From Paenibacillus sp. CF384 (GTDB lineage Bacteria > Bacillota > Bacilli > Paenibacillales > Paenibacillaceae), in assembly GCF_900106745.1 (NCBI RefSeq), contig NZ_FNNV01000004.1:62001-126000 (forward strand): a stretch of DNA of 64,000 nt, written 5' to 3'. The notes below the pieces were generated by a model. It made no database searches. It had not been told where the DNA came from and saw only the letters and a list, made by a program, of their open reading frames with translations. The position numbers and the translations under genes were made by a program. Shown here in pieces: positions 35,183 through 45,864 of the stretch. Position 1 is the first letter of the stretch. Each line of letters opens with the position of its first letter.

Positions 35183-36073
35183 TTGGTAGAATCGCCGGAT
35201 TTGCCGCTGCTGCCCTATCGTGTGATTGGTGGGGTAAAATGCTTTGAGTTGTTCGCCGGTGTGGTTCATCAGGAGCTTCTGCCAGGAGTATTTATGCAAG
35301 GCTATGGATATAACGGATCGATTCCCGGACCGACCATCGTAGTGGAGCCGGGGGATTTCGTTCAGATTCGAGTCATCAACAACTTGCCGGAGCCGACGAG
35401 TGTTCATTGGCATGGACTTGACGTGCCTAATGCGATGGATGGTGTGCCGCCGTTTGAGCCTTCACCTCTTATTCAGCCGGGTTACGGGTTAGATTACCGA
35501 TTTCAGATCGTGAATCCGCCCGGCACACATATGTATCACAGTCATTATGAATCCATATGTCAGGAAATGATGGGGCTTGGCGGATTGTTCATCATTGCGA
35601 ATCGGCAGGAGAAGGCAGTCACCAGAGACTTTGCTTATATGCTTCAGGAATTTCATTTGAACGGCCTTCCGAGAGGTGAACTCCACCCGGGGATCTATCA
35701 GATTGACCCTCTATCGGATGGATTTAATTTCTTTACCATGAATGGGCGCTGCTTTCCGAATACGTCGCCGCTTCATGTGCGGGTGAGGGACCGCGTTCGA
35801 ATCCGGCTCGCTAATTTGGGGATGCAAGGGCATCCCATGCATCTGCATGGCGTGCAGATGCTGGAAACCGCTTATGACGGTAATGAGGTACCGCCTTGGA
35901 ACCGACTTCGGAAGAATACCGTATTCGTGGCGCCAGGTGAGACGCGCGATATTCAATTCGACGCATGGAACCCGGGCCGCTGGCCGTTTCATTGCCATAT
36001 CCCGCATCATACCTCGAATAATTTCACGCTGCCCGCCGGCGGAATGTTTACGACCATTCAAGTCGGCGACTGA
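35183..36073 (+). CDS. Small multicopper oxidase (laccase-like)
   Basis: About 296 residues. I favour the TTG at 35183, 6 nt after GGGGGAG; the ATG at 35177 abuts that site. All four copper-ligand motifs are present: HWHGLD, MYHSHYE, HPMHLHGVQ and FHCHIPHH (type-1 Cys). Two cupredoxin domains are visible rather than three, so the protein is much shorter than CotA (about 510). The axial position after the last motif is in TSNNF rather than the usual Met or Leu. No signal peptide is apparent, so it may be cytoplasmic or spore-associated. Substrates (phenols, metals) are unknown. Confidence 0.88.
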   Translation: MVESPDLPLLPYRVIGGVKCFELFAGVVHQELLPGVFMQGYGYNGSIPGPTIVVEPGDFVQIRVINNLPEPTSVHWHGLDVPNAMDGVPPFEPSPLIQPGYGLDYRFQIVNPPGTHMYHSHYESICQEMMGLGGLFIIANRQEKAVTRDFAYMLQEFHLNGLPRGELHPGIYQIDPLSDGFNFFTMNGRCFPNTSPLHVRVRDRVRIRLANLGMQGHPMHLHGVQMLETAYDGNEVPPWNRLRKNTVFVAPGETRDIQFDAWNPGRWPFHCHIPHHTSNNFTLPAGGMFTTIQVGD

Positions 36074-36127
36074 ATATTGCGTTTGCGTTACTTGGAGAGG
36101 CAGAACTATGAGAAGGAGCTTAAACCC

Positions 36128-37576
36128 ATGCAGATGAAAGAAAAATCCGCCATCGGACCGATTCTGAGCGTCTTCCTGCCGATTTTATTGTTTGAAGGGC
36201 TGCGCTCCTTGAAGACACTCGATATTTCTGTAGAAGCGCCGGAGCGGCATTTTCAAATTGTAACGCTTGTGGCTGCGCTGGCAATTGTGGCTGCCATCGC
36301 TGTTGGTATTGCCGGACATCGTCTGCGGAATATTAAGGTTGGATTCATGTCGCTTGCGTATGTTTCACTAGCCGGCATGTTCGTGCTGCATGGACTGACT
36401 ACGCCGGGATTCATCATTCATGCCGGGCATTTGCCGAGTGTATTAGCGCAGCTTAGCGTAATGATTACCTCCGTGTGGCTGTTCTTATCTTCCCTATCGA
36501 CCGATCGATTCATCATTAGGCAGCTCTCCAAAATGCGAACGTGGCTCATTCCCATATGGCTGATACTGCTTGGCATCGTGTTCTTGCTTGCTCTGCAGCA
36601 GCCGCATCTCATCGACAATATTCCGCTTAATTTAGATCCCTACAAGTGGATCGCCGCGTCGATCACCTGTATAACCTGTGTATGGACGATGTATCGGTAT
36701 TGGCAATCGTACCGAAGTGCCGGCTTCCCGCTGCAACGCGCCATCGTCTATAGTGTCGGACTTATTATCGCAGCACAATATATTATCGTTATGGGCACGT
36801 CTTGGAAATTAAGCTGGTGGCTCTATCACGTATTGCTATTGTTCTCTATGGTGATCATGTTAGTGGGGCTGCTCCGGCAGTATTTCTCGCAAGGGTCCTT
36901 CAGCAATTCGCTGAAAGTATTGTTTCAATCCGATCCGCGTGCATGGCTGGAAGCCTGCAAGACGCCAAGCGTTCAGGCTCTTATCATGGCAACGGAGGCG
37001 CGCGACGCCTATACAGCCGGCCATAACAATCGCGTAGCGCTGTATGCGCTTCGGCTTGGCGAGGAGATGGAGCTGAATAAGCATCAGCTGCGCGCTATTG
37101 CGCAGGGGGGCGTTGTGCACGACGTTGGGAAGCTGAGAGTGCCGGATGCGATCTTGAACAAGGCAGGGAAGCTGGCGCCGGAAGAACGGCTGGTCATCGA
37201 ACGTCATCCGGTTTCCGGCTATGATATGTGCAAGAGGCTGGGGTTCCTGAAGGACGAGCTGTCGGTGATCCGTTCCCACCATGAGAAATGGGATGGAACC
37301 GGGTATCCGGATCGGCTGAGCGGCGAGAGTATTCCGCTGCTGGCTCGGATAACGGCGATCGCGGACGTCTACGATGCGCTGACCTCTTCACGCTCTTACC
37401 GTCAGGCTATGACGCACGAGGAAGCGATGGATATAATCATTCAAGGCAGCGGAGCTCACTTTGATCCTGCCTGTGTCAAAGCATGGCGCCGTTTGGCTGC
37501 TGCGGATGCGGAATTTTTCGAAGAGATCGCGGCGAACAGTCGCAGTCTGAAGCTCGTACATAAAGCAGCACAATAA
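36128..37576 (+). CDS. Membrane HD-GYP protein (probable cyclic-di-GMP phosphodiesterase)
   Basis: 482 residues from the ATG with AAGGAG 9 nt upstream. About eight membrane helices fill residues 10-265 and form an unnamed sensor. The C-terminal HD-GYP domain carries HNNRVALYALRLGEEM, the HD pair in GGVVHDVGKLRVPD, and HHEKWDGTGYPDRLSGESIPLLARI with the GYP triad intact, then IADVYDALTSSRSYR. All expected metal ligands appear present, so hydrolysis of cyclic-di-GMP is likely. It follows the multicopper oxidase by 54 bp and may share its transcript. Confidence 0.92.
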   Translation: MQMKEKSAIGPILSVFLPILLFEGLRSLKTLDISVEAPERHFQIVTLVAALAIVAAIAVGIAGHRLRNIKVGFMSLAYVSLAGMFVLHGLTTPGFIIHAGHLPSVLAQLSVMITSVWLFLSSLSTDRFIIRQLSKMRTWLIPIWLILLGIVFLLALQQPHLIDNIPLNLDPYKWIAASITCITCVWTMYRYWQSYRSAGFPLQRAIVYSVGLIIAAQYIIVMGTSWKLSWWLYHVLLLFSMVIMLVGLLRQYFSQGSFSNSLKVLFQSDPRAWLEACKTPSVQALIMATEARDAYTAGHNNRVALYALRLGEEMELNKHQLRAIAQGGVVHDVGKLRVPDAILNKAGKLAPEERLVIERHPVSGYDMCKRLGFLKDELSVIRSHHEKWDGTGYPDRLSGESIPLLARITAIADVYDALTSSRSYRQAMTHEEAMDIIIQGSGAHFDPACVKAWRRLAAADAEFFEEIAANSRSLKLVHKAAQ

Positions 37577-37580
37577 TAAC

Positions 37581-37610
37581 AAGCGGAGATCCTTGGGATC
37601 TCCGCTTTTG
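37581..37610. terminator. Bidirectional terminator
   Basis: AAGCGGAGATCC-TT-GGATCTCCGCTT style stem followed by TTTTG, between the convergent HD-GYP and PAS-XRE genes. Confidence 0.9.
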
Positions 37611-37638
37611 TGTGATTATAAGTAGAAAAGCACCTTGA

Positions 37639-38538
37639 TTAAGGCCAAATATCTTGAGGCGTCACGTTCAGCTTGGATGCAATGAGCATCGCGGTTTGCC
37701 GCTGCGGCTTGCCGATCTTGCCATTGCGAAGCTTCGAAATTGTCTGCAGCGAAATACCGGTTTCAATGGATAGCTGCTGAGCTGACATATAACTGCGCGC
37801 CATCAGCACTTTTAACGTAACCGACGGGTCGACGGCCTCCGAAATCGTCTGGACATCGGTCACAACAAAACCGAAGTGCTTCAGTACACCATCGCCGCTG
37901 TAGAAGGGACGGAAGGTGATGTGCAGCTCCAACTGAGCGGTGTTGGCGGCCAGCTTGGTTTGTACGACGATGCGGTCCATTCGATTGTGAAGTGTCGCTT
38001 GCTCTAGTGCGTAGATAAGGCGTTCGCGATCATGGTTATTGAAGAATTCATGCAAAGATTCTTGTTCGATGCGGAAGAGGCGGCCATACAGCGGCGCAGA
38101 ATCATGTTGATAATAGCGCTCTATGACATAACGATCGTTTAATATGCCAGAGAACATCACTTTCTTCGAGCTGCACATCGTGTCGATCCAGGTCTTAGCA
38201 GTAATATCTTCGGCTGTGAGCAGATAGGCTGGCTCTTCCGTATCCTTCACGGCTTCCCAGGTGAGGAGCAGTCGCTGCGGCTCATCGGGTTTCGGCCTGT
38301 CTAACAGCACAGTCTCAGAACTAATGGACGTGAGCAGATTGTTATTGTTCCAGGCGGAGAACAGTCTGCTTGGCGGCAAGCCCGCCAGTTCTGCTTCAGA
38401 GCAGCCCACAAGATTGGAGAAGGCCTTGTTTGCGCTGTTAAACCGTATGTCGTCACCCCGTCCTACAACAACAGCTAATGGCGTTCGTATGGTATGAAAT
38501 ATAGCGGTCAATAGTGTCACTTTGGCTATCCCTCGCAA
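37639..38538 (-). CDS. PAS-domain protein with C-terminal XRE-type helix-turn-helix
   Basis: 299 residues. A PAS-like domain occupies about 15-125 (TPLAVVVGRGDDIRFNSANKAFSNLVGCSEAELAGLPPSRLF). A second PAS-like region spans about 130-240. The last 55 residues form a helix-turn-helix (YMSAQQLSIETGISLQTISKLRNGKIGKPQRQTAMLIASKLNVTPQDIWP). This suggests a cytoplasmic sensor-regulator that binds DNA directly. Ligand and targets are unknown. It is a single-gene unit, convergent with the HD-GYP gene. Confidence 0.75.
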   Translation of the reverse strand: MRGIAKVTLLTAIFHTIRTPLAVVVGRGDDIRFNSANKAFSNLVGCSEAELAGLPPSRLFSAWNNNNLLTSISSETVLLDRPKPDEPQRLLLTWEAVKDTEEPAYLLTAEDITAKTWIDTMCSSKKVMFSGILNDRYVIERYYQHDSAPLYGRLFRIEQESLHEFFNNHDRERLIYALEQATLHNRMDRIVVQTKLAANTAQLELHITFRPFYSGDGVLKHFGFVVTDVQTISEAVDPSVTLKVLMARSYMSAQQLSIETGISLQTISKLRNGKIGKPQRQTAMLIASKLNVTPQDIWP

Positions 38539-38834
38539 TCGGCTTTGGCTGTTGTGTGCATATACAATCTACCTAAATGTAAACACAATCCATTCGTCGT
38601 TTATAGAACAGTATAAGAGCGCAAAACTGAATTATCAACTGATTATTTATAAGTATTTATGATTATTTATGAATATTTTTATTATTCGGTCTTCCTAATA
38701 TCATGCAAGAGGTTCGTGAAATTCTACAAATACCAGCAAAATTGCGAGATTGTTAACTTTCCAAATGAAGCATTTTCACTCATAATAATACATAGAGCTA
38801 CATCATTGTATTTACATCGAGAGGGCGAATTTGT

Positions 38835-39074
38835 ATGCGAAATTGTACCATTCATGAATGTGACAAACCGGTGAAGGCGAAGAACATGTGCTCCATGCAT
38901 CATCAGCGTTGGCGCAGACACGGAGATCCGGTCGTGACCAAGGTCCGTCAATCGGCAGAACCAACGCTGTGCAAGTGGGTGAACTGCCAGAAATCGTCAA
39001 TCAGTAAAGGGTATTGCTCCAAACATTACTACATTCATCGCATGCAAGTTGTGCAAACGCAATTAAATTCCTAG
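38835..39074 (+). CDS. Small Cys/His-rich (zinc-finger-like) protein
   Basis: 79 residues with two similar halves, each with C-x4-C-x(9)-C-x2-H spacing: CTIHECDKPVKAKNMCSMHHQRWRRHGDP and CKWVNCQKSSISKGYCSKHYYIH. Both halves should bind zinc. Similar C..C..GlC..HY.R.rrhG modules occur beside HNH nucleases and in phage proteins, but no nuclease domain is present here. GAGAGGG lies about 9 nt before the ATG. The function is unknown. It sits directly upstream of the large hybrid kinase. Confidence 0.65.
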   Translation: MRNCTIHECDKPVKAKNMCSMHHQRWRRHGDPVVTKVRQSAEPTLCKWVNCQKSSISKGYCSKHYYIHRMQVVQTQLNS

Positions 39075-39175
39075 GGAGATACCGAACGTAAGGCTCCATC
39101 ATGATCTATGAAGCTATTTCCTCTAAAGGTATAATAGGGGAATTACGACCATTGTTCCTTACTGGAGGGCTTAGA

Positions 39176-42100
39176 TTGGGAAGTTTCTCATTGCGAACCA
39201 AAGTTCTTGTCCTTATCCTCGTTGTGACCTCAGGAGCGCTGACCATTGTCGGCTATGGCAATTACTCAGCAGCCCAGCAGACCATTATGGAAGCGCTAAT
39301 CGAGAAGGCGAATACGAAGGTTCAAAATACAGCAAGCAATTTGTCATCATGGATCGATACCCGCCGAGCAGAGGTAGAAGTGATGAGCCGAACCGATCAA
39401 GTCCGTTTCGGTGCGGATTTTGAGCGGGAAGCTTACTTCTGGAATGAGACGCGCAGAACGGGTTCGCCGTTTGAGACGATTGGTTATGCCGATCCAAGCG
39501 GCAAAGTGCTGCTCAGTGACGGAAGAATCATCGAATTAGCCAATGATCCCTCCTTTCCCATAGCCATGAGCGGTCGGGTCGTCGTGACCGATCCGATGAC
39601 AAACGGCAGCACGAAGAGCAAAGTTATTGTGATCCAAGTTCCGGTATACGGCACGACGAACGAGGTCATCGGCATTATCTACGCCTCCTTGCTCGCCGAG
39701 CGTATGTACAGTGAACATTTGAATATTCGGGTGGGAATAACCGATAGATTATTCATGTACAACGATAATGCAGAAATCATCGAAGCGCCTAAGGATAGCG
39801 GGCTGCTTGACTTGTCCTCGAAATCGATACTGTCCGAAGAGCTGCCCTTCCATCCGGCTGCGCTGGATATGCTCGTTAATGATAAGGGTTATTTTGAGTT
39901 GGATGGGCAATCCGATCCCTCCATCTTGTTCTTCTCCGCTGTAAAAGGTACGTCCTGGCATATTGGATTAAACGTATCCCTATCCGAAATTAGACAGCCG
40001 CTGGAAGCGATTAAGTGGCGTTCTGTTCTCTCTATTGTTATTGCGGAGGCTATGCTGACGATTCTGTTCTTCTTGTTCTCCGACCATATCATCAGACGGA
40101 TTAAACGCGTAATCAATGTAACGGAAGCGGCTGCTGCTGGTCGATTTGACGTGAATAACGTGCTGGATGACAGCGGGGACGAGATCTCGCAGCTGTCGCA
40201 TTCGGTCAATGAAATGAAGGTGCAGCTGAGTGGCATGTTCGGACGCATGGATGCGATGATCAACCAGAATCAATTTGCCTTCATCGTGCTGGACGATCAA
40301 TATCGCGTGACATACTTCAGTAAGGCGGCAGAGCTGATGCTAGGGTACAAGGCAGAAGAGGTCATCAATAAAGCAACAGGGCTGTTGTTTATTGATCCGG
40401 CGGATATTCAGCGAGAGTCTGAGCGGCTTTCTATACGTCATGGCTATCCGGTTCCTGCTGATCTTACGGTATTCGAAATGCTTCGATCGGAACGATTCTC
40501 CTATGAACGGGAGTGGAACTATCTTCGTAAGGACGGAACGAGCTTCCCGGTTGCACACAGCTCGAATGGGATGAGGGACCGAGAAGGCCGGTTTATCGGT
40601 GTAGCTGCGATTGCCCGTGATATTACGATGCAGAAACAAGCAGAGAAGGCGCGCAACAGACAGTTCAAGGTTATGGGGGCTGCGAAAGACCTTATCGCGA
40701 TGTTCGATGATCAAGGTCGTCTGCTCTACATTAATGCGGCGGGTAGAGCGCTTCTTGGCATACATAAATCCTATAATGACAATGATGAAATGCCGATGCG
40801 CACCATCGGGGAACTGCTGCAAGGAATCGAGGATGCCCAAGCTTACGGCTACCAAGAGGACGAGGTGCTGCTGCGGACGGTACAAGGGGAGTTTATTCCG
40901 GTTTCCAAGATTCTTGTCGTTCACCGTGACGATGAGACGGGCGAAACGTTCTATTCCTGTATTGCCCGTGATATCTCGGAGCATAAACGGGTGCAGTTCG
41001 AGCTGGAACATGCCAAGCGCGAGGCGGAAAGCGCCAACTTGGCCAAGAGCCACTTCTTGGCTCAAATCAGCCATGAGATCAGAACGCCTCTGGCCGGTAT
41101 TATCGGTCTAACGGGGCTGATGCAGAAGACGGAGCTGACTATGCTGCAGCTGGATTATCTCCATAAGACACGAGATTCCTCCGAAGCGCTGCTCTCGATT
41201 ATTAACGATATATTGGACTTTGCTAAAGTAGAGGCCGGCAAAATCGAGCTGAACGAAATGCCTTTTGACCCTTACGGTATGATCCACAAGCTGACCGAGC
41301 TGCTTAGCATGTTTGTAGGCGGCAAGGAACGATTCCAATTTATCATTGATACACCGAATGATTTGCCGGAGCAATTAATCGGTGATTGGCTGCGAATTGA
41401 GCAGGTACTGCTGAATTTATGCGTAAATGCGATTAAGTTTACGGAGCACGGCCATGTCAAGCTGAAAGTCCAATTGCAATCGCGAGGACATTTAGAGAAG
41501 AATGTGCGGCTTGCTTTCCTTGTGGAGGACACCGGAATCGGCATGACGGAAGAGCAGCTTTCCAAGCTGTTTAAGCCGTTTGTTCAAGCGGATGCTGCCA
41601 CGAATCGCAAATACGGCGGAACAGGCCTTGGCTTGGTCATTGTGAAGCGTTTAGTTGAACTGATGGGCGGCACCATTCAAGTGAAGAGCGAGATCGGCAA
41701 AGGCAGCCAGTTTACCTTTACGATTGAGCTACCTGTAGCGGAGGAACGGCAGCAGGGCCGATTCCTACTGGGACAAGGCGAAGAGTATTCCGTCTGGGTT
41801 GTCGAGGATTACGAGCTGCTCAGCCAGCGGCTTTGCATCGGACTCGAAGATAGCGGATTGACGCCAATAGTGATTTCGTCATGGAAAACAGCCCAGGAGA
41901 GGCTGCTTCGGTCGGGTATAGGTGTACGACCATTCGCGCTGCTGCTTGACTTTGAAATGTCCGATATGTACGGGGAAGAGACTTGGCATGACATGCATGA
42001 AACGGCGAGGGATGCCGGGGTTAAAACGATTGCGCTGACCACAGCCTATGGACGCGAGGAGCTGCTGAAGCTACCGGAGGAGAAACGTCCGGATTCGATT

Positions 42101-43066
42101 CTGGTGAAGCCGGCTACTCGGGTCAGTCTCTATCAATCGATATTGACGTTGTGTGAGCGTACGGAGCAGGTTGTGACGGAGGCTAATGCCGAAGTGGCTG
42201 CTGCCGCAATAGAGAAGCCGAAGCGGCCAAACGGCGCTATTCTGCTTGCTGAGGATAACGATATCAATCAGCTGGTTGCTGTGGAACAGCTGCGCGAATG
42301 GGGCTTTACCGTGGATGTGGCGGAGACGGGCACCGAAGTGCTTCGGAAACTAAACACAAGACGTTATGATCTTATTCTTATGGACATTCATATGCCGGAG
42401 ATGGACGGCGATGAGGCGGCGCGAATTATTCGTCTCGACTCGAAGTATGATCGACTGCCAATCGTGGCGCTGACAGCGAATATTATGCAGGAGGACCATG
42501 ATCGGTATATGCAGCTGGGCATGAATGATGTGCTGACGAAGCCGATTCCTCCTCATGAACTGCTGCAAATCATATCGAAGTGGATTCGGTACGGAGGGGA
42601 ACTGCGCGTCGAGCCGGTCAAGACGAAGTCGAGAGAACGTGATGCCGTAGGCGCTGTCTATGTGCCTGTTCAATCCTTGGATGACGAATGGCTGCACAAG
42701 GGGATACCGGGCTTGCAACTGGAAGAGGCGCTGCAGCGAGTGAATGGGAAGCGGGATATTTTGAACCATATGTTAAAGCTGTTTGTGAAGGATTACCTGA
42801 GTTTCGATGAGCGGCTGCATGAAGCGCTGACAACCGGGGATTTTACACTGGCTCGCCGGATGGCACATACGCTCAAGGGAGTTGCGGGTAATTTGTCGGC
42901 AGTCAAGCTGGCCAGAGCCGCGCAGGATCTTGAGCAGCTGCTGAAGGTGTCGGAAGAATGGCTGGATATTGACGCGGTGTATATAGCCGCAGCGGAAGTG
43001 AATGAGGTTCTGAAAGAGCTTGTCTTTCATTTGTCAGAGTTGACAGAATTCGACAATAAAACCTAA
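39176..43066 (+). CDS. Hybrid sensor histidine kinase (dCache-HAMP-PAS-PAS-HisKA-HATPase-REC-REC-Hpt)
   Basis: About 1296 residues. I favour TTG at 39176 (GGAGGG 6 nt upstream) because a TATAAT at 39130-39135 lies downstream of the ATG at 39101. Order: membrane helix, dCache sensor to about 270, second helix, HAMP, PAS at about 365-475 and 495-605, HisKA with phospho-His in [17 protein letters not shown], HATPase with [12 protein letters not shown] and [22 protein letters not shown]1 ([19 protein letters not shown]), REC2 ([25 protein letters not shown]) and Hpt with [13 protein letters not shown]. All phospho-relay residues are present. An OmpR-type regulator gene follows closely. Confidence 0.93.
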   Translation: MGSFSLRTKVLVLILVVTSGALTIVGYGNYSAAQQTIMEALIEKANTKVQNTASNLSSWIDTRRAEVEVMSRTDQVRFGADFEREAYFWNETRRTGSPFETIGYADPSGKVLLSDGRIIELANDPSFPIAMSGRVVVTDPMTNGSTKSKVIVIQVPVYGTTNEVIGIIYASLLAERMYSEHLNIRVGITDRLFMYNDNAEIIEAPKDSGLLDLSSKSILSEELPFHPAALDMLVNDKGYFELDGQSDPSILFFSAVKGTSWHIGLNVSLSEIRQPLEAIKWRSVLSIVIAEAMLTILFFLFSDHIIRRIKRVINVTEAAAAGRFDVNNVLDDSGDEISQLSHSVNEMKVQLSGMFGRMDAMINQNQFAFIVLDDQYRVTYFSKAAELMLGYKAEEVINKATGLLFIDPADIQRESERLSIRHGYPVPADLTVFEMLRSERFSYEREWNYLRKDGTSFPVAHSSNGMRDREGRFIGVAAIARDITMQKQAEKARNRQFKVMGAAKDLIAMFDDQGRLLYINAAGRALLGIHKSYNDNDEMPMRTIGELLQGIEDAQAYGYQEDEVLLRTVQGEFIPVSKILVVHRDDETGETFYSCIARDISEHKRVQFELEHAKREAESANLAKSHFLAQISHEIRTPLAGIIGLTGLMQKTELTMLQLDYLHKTRDSSEALLSIINDILDFAKVEAGKIELNEMPFDPYGMIHKLTELLSMFVGGKERFQFIIDTPNDLPEQLIGDWLRIEQVLLNLCVNAIKFTEHGHVKLKVQLQSRGHLEKNVRLAFLVEDTGIGMTEEQLSKLFKPFVQADAATNRKYGGTGLGLVIVKRLVELMGGTIQVKSEIGKGSQFTFTIELPVAEERQQGRFLLGQGEEYSVWVVEDYELLSQRLCIGLEDSGLTPIVISSWKTAQERLLRSGIGVRPFALLLDFEMSDMYGEETWHDMHETARDAGVKTIALTTAYGREELLKLPEEKRPDSILVKPATRVSLYQSILTLCERTEQVVTEANAEVAAAAIEKPKRPNGAILLAEDNDINQLVAVEQLREWGFTVDVAETGTEVLRKLNTRRYDLILMDIHMPEMDGDEAARIIRLDSKYDRLPIVALTANIMQEDHDRYMQLGMNDVLTKPIPPHELLQIISKWIRYGGELRVEPVKTKSRERDAVGAVYVPVQSLDDEWLHKGIPGLQLEEALQRVNGKRDILNHMLKLFVKDYLSFDERLHEALTTGDFTLARRMAHTLKGVAGNLSAVKLARAAQDLEQLLKVSEEWLDIDAVYIAAAEVNEVLKELVFHLSELTEFDNKT

Positions 43067-43163
43067 CGAATTTCTAACAATCTATTGTTGGGTTGATCTT
43101 CCTATTGTATATTAGTAGTAAGAATATTAGTCGATTCATGAATCCCTTCATGAGGTGAGAAAC

Positions 43164-43889
43164 ATGTACAAAATACTGGTTATCGAAGATGATGTGATGA
43201 TGAGCGATATGCTGTCCATGTACATGTCTGAAGAGGGCTATGAAATTAAACAGGCTGCTACCGGCGGGGACGGATTGAAGCTGGTGGAACAGTTCGAACC
43301 TGATGTCGTTCTACTCGATCTCATGCTGCCCGACTGGGATGGTACAGAGCTGTGCCTCCAAATACGCCAGCACTCCTCGGTTCCCATTATGATTGTTTCT
43401 ATGAAGTCTGAAGTATCTGAGCGTGTCCAGGCACTGCGTGCGGGCGCTGACGATTACTTATGCAAACCCTTCTCCATGCACGAGCTGAGTGCCCGTGTAG
43501 AAGCGCTTATTCGCAGAGCGAAACTGATGCAATCGTCAGTCGCTGAAGGTGCCCTTCAAGCAGAGAACGACAACGAGAAAGCAGAGACGACAATCAGGCT
43601 GGATTCGGAGCGGCGATTATTGCTTGTGCGCGGTACGCTTGTCGAAACGACCTTCTCCGAGTTTGAACTGATGAAGCTGTTTCTTACACATCCCGGTAAA
43701 GTATTCAGCCGAGAAGACTTAATTAATGCGATTCGAGGGTTTGACTCCTTTGTTACGGATCGAGCAATCGATGTACATATCGTGAATCTACGACGCAAAC
43801 TAGAGAAGAACCCGAAGGAGCCGCACTATATCCGCACCGTCTGGGGAGTCGGGTATAAGTACATTACTGAGGTGGAATCGGTATATTGA
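43164..43889 (+). CDS. OmpR/PhoB-family response regulator
   Basis: 241 residues from the ATG 5 nt after GAGGTGA. Receiver: VIEDDVMM, phospho-acceptor in VVLLDLMLPDWDG, IMIVSMKS and YLCKPFS. The C-terminal winged helix reads TTFSEFELMKLFLTHPGKVFSREDLINAIRGFDSFVTDRAIDVHIVNLRRKLEKNPKEPHYIRTVWGVGYKY. It lies 97 bp after the hybrid kinase and may be the output of its phosphorelay. A strong terminator follows. Confidence 0.94.
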   Translation: MYKILVIEDDVMMSDMLSMYMSEEGYEIKQAATGGDGLKLVEQFEPDVVLLDLMLPDWDGTELCLQIRQHSSVPIMIVSMKSEVSERVQALRAGADDYLCKPFSMHELSARVEALIRRAKLMQSSVAEGALQAENDNEKAETTIRLDSERRLLLVRGTLVETTFSEFELMKLFLTHPGKVFSREDLINAIRGFDSFVTDRAIDVHIVNLRRKLEKNPKEPHYIRTVWGVGYKYITEVESVY

Positions 43890-43945
43890 TCATGCAGGAG
43901 GCAAGCGAGATAGTATCGTGCTGCCCTGCATGCAAAGTGATCAAG

Positions 43946-43975
43946 AACAGCGCTTCATTGAAGCGCTGTTTTTTT
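43946..43975 (+). terminator. Terminator after the response regulator
   Basis: AACAGCGCTTC-att-GAAGCGCTGTT stem with seven T. Confidence 0.93.
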
Positions 43976-44172
43976 ATGGAACAAACCATTAAATGACAGA
44001 AATTACAGAACTCTGTGCCGGGGCACGAAACTCATGCGGCAGAGAGCTTTTTTACGCATATTTTTAGCTAAAATTAATGCAAGAACCTTACGCACCTACT
44101 TTATTCCTACTGCTTTTATGTGATATTTTACCTAGTATAGCTATGCTAGGGTTAGGTCGAAAGGATCGGTGA

Positions 44173-45537
44173 TTGGTGATGGAAGTCAGGGATCCATTCT
44201 CTCAGCGGGCTGCTTCGCAGCGTCGTGGGAATGCGCCTGCTGATCAGGTATATGATTCACTAACAGGCTTGCCGGGGCGGAAGGCTGCATTTGCGATGCT
44301 TGCAAGAGCGGTTTCCTTGGCAAGAAGCTGCAATAGAGGCGTGCTTACAGCGCTAGTAGATATGGATCGCTTTTATCTCATCAATGAAACCAGAGGAACT
44401 GCATTCGGCGACGAGGCACTTCGTCAGATGGCCAATCGACTGTGCGAGCTTACGCATTGGTCAGGTTCGGTGTTCCGGCTAAGCGGCAATACATTTCTCT
44501 TATTCCGACTCGTCAAGATGGACGATGCGCCTCTAGAATCGGACAAGCTCATCGAGGAGCTGAAGAAGACTGCAGAGGATTGGCTTGAGGTCCGCGGACA
44601 GGATCTGCAGCCATTATGCAGTATCGGTGTAAGCAGCTATCCTGCGGACGGTGAGACGGCAGAGAGGATCGTTCGTCATGCCGAAACTGCACTTCAGCAA
44701 GCGAAGGCAGCAGGCGGTAACCAGGTGGTTGTATATGCGGAAGACGATTCTGCGCAGATTCTTCGGACAGAAGCGATCAGAATCGCGCTGCGCACCGTAC
44801 TGCAGAGCGAGGAGCTGTCGCTCTATTATCAACCTCTATACGAGGTGAATGGGCGGTTGAGAGGGTTTGAGGCGCTTCTGCGCTGGCAGCATCCGCAGCT
44901 CGGCTTACTCTTGCCTGAGGAATTTGTTCCGCTTGCTGAGCTAAGCGGTCAAATTGTAGAAATCGGCGAGTGGGTCATCCGTGAAGCTTGCGGGATGCTG
45001 AACAGGACCGGCGCCAGAGGGCTGGCGAACATGATCGTTTCTGTTAATCTATCGCCGAACCAGCTTGTTCTGCCGGAGTTTGTCCAATCGTTGCAGCGCA
45101 TATTGGAAGAAACGGCGACGCCGGCAGAAGGCTTGGAAATCGAAATTACCGAGAGAAGCATGATCGATTGTGGTGAGAAGGCGTGCGCGGTTCTGATGCA
45201 GCTGAGAGAATTAGGCATTCGCATTTCACTTGATGACTTCGGCAGCGGTTATGCGTCATTGACCTATTTAAGGATTCTTCCGCTCCATACGCTGAAGCTG
45301 GAAACCTCGTATATTAGGCATATTTGCGACCAGCAAGCGGATAGTGCGATTGTGAAGGCATTAATCGCACTTATGCATGAACTTGGTCTTGAGGTGGTCG
45401 CAGAAGGCGTAGAGTACGAAGGACAGCTGGAGCTGTTGAAGCAATGGGGCTGCGACTTCTATCAAGGGTACCTGCTCGGCATGCCGATGCAAGAACAAGC
45501 CATCGGTACACATCTCCTTCAACTGCATTCCGTGTAA
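44173..45537 (+). CDS. Degenerate GGDEF plus EAL domain protein
   Basis: About 454 residues; TTG 44173, GTG 44176 and ATG 44179 are all possible starts after AAAGGAT. There are no membrane helices. Residues 25-185 form a GGDEF fold whose signature is replaced by LSGNTF, so it should not make cyclic-di-GMP. Residues 205-445 form an EAL domain: FEALLRWQHPQLG, EIEITERSMI, LDDFGSGYASLTYLRILPLHTLKLETSYI, VVAEGVE and FYQGYLLG. Most catalytic residues are kept, but the usual KID is KLE, a conservative change at a metal site. It is probably a phosphodiesterase or a receptor. Confidence 0.88.
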   Translation: MVMEVRDPFSQRAASQRRGNAPADQVYDSLTGLPGRKAAFAMLARAVSLARSCNRGVLTALVDMDRFYLINETRGTAFGDEALRQMANRLCELTHWSGSVFRLSGNTFLLFRLVKMDDAPLESDKLIEELKKTAEDWLEVRGQDLQPLCSIGVSSYPADGETAERIVRHAETALQQAKAAGGNQVVVYAEDDSAQILRTEAIRIALRTVLQSEELSLYYQPLYEVNGRLRGFEALLRWQHPQLGLLLPEEFVPLAELSGQIVEIGEWVIREACGMLNRTGARGLANMIVSVNLSPNQLVLPEFVQSLQRILEETATPAEGLEIEITERSMIDCGEKACAVLMQLRELGIRISLDDFGSGYASLTYLRILPLHTLKLETSYIRHICDQQADSAIVKALIALMHELGLEVVAEGVEYEGQLELLKQWGCDFYQGYLLGMPMQEQAIGTHLLQLHSV

Positions 45538-45543
45538 TCCATT

Positions 45544-45612
45544 AAAAAGGCAGTCTGCACGAGCGCACATTCGACTCATCGAATGTACGCCAACATGCGG
45601 ACTGCCTATTTC
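45544..45612. terminator. Bidirectional terminator with internal hairpin
   Basis: AGGCAGTC / GACTGCCT outer arms, a TGCA/TGCG-like extension and an inner ACATTCGA-ctca-TCGAATGT hairpin. It is flanked by A on the left and a short T-rich tract on the right, between convergent genes. Confidence 0.85.
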
Positions 45613-45645
45613 GTTTACGTGTATGCAAGGCGGAGAGGACGTCCG

Positions 45646-45864
45646 TTAACACACTTCCAGATATAGCTTTGTACCGTCACTGTATTGTAAAATAGCGACG
45701 TCACGAATCATTTCAACCGACTTAATACGTTTCCACTTCTTACGGAAATCAAAGTTAAATTCCATTTCCAACAATTTATTGTGCAGGAGCTCCATGTAGG
45801 ATAGTTGCTCGGATGGGTAGTGTACCGGTACGGAACGGTTTTTGAAGGTAATGACCTTTGTCAT
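45646..45864 (-). CDS. Conserved-looking small protein of unknown function
   Basis: 72 residues, with GGAGG about 10 nt before the ATG. Sequence features: an N-terminal strand ITFKNRSVPVHYPSEQL, a charged helix (MELLHNKLLEMEFNFDFRKKWKRIKS) and a C-terminal strand pair (DVAILQYSDGTKLYLEVC). It has no membrane segment and no recognised domain. It is a monocistronic gene ending at a shared terminator. I do not recognise a family. Confidence 0.65.
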   Translation of the reverse strand: MTKVITFKNRSVPVHYPSEQLSYMELLHNKLLEMEFNFDFRKKWKRIKSVEMIRDVAILQYSDGTKLYLEVC

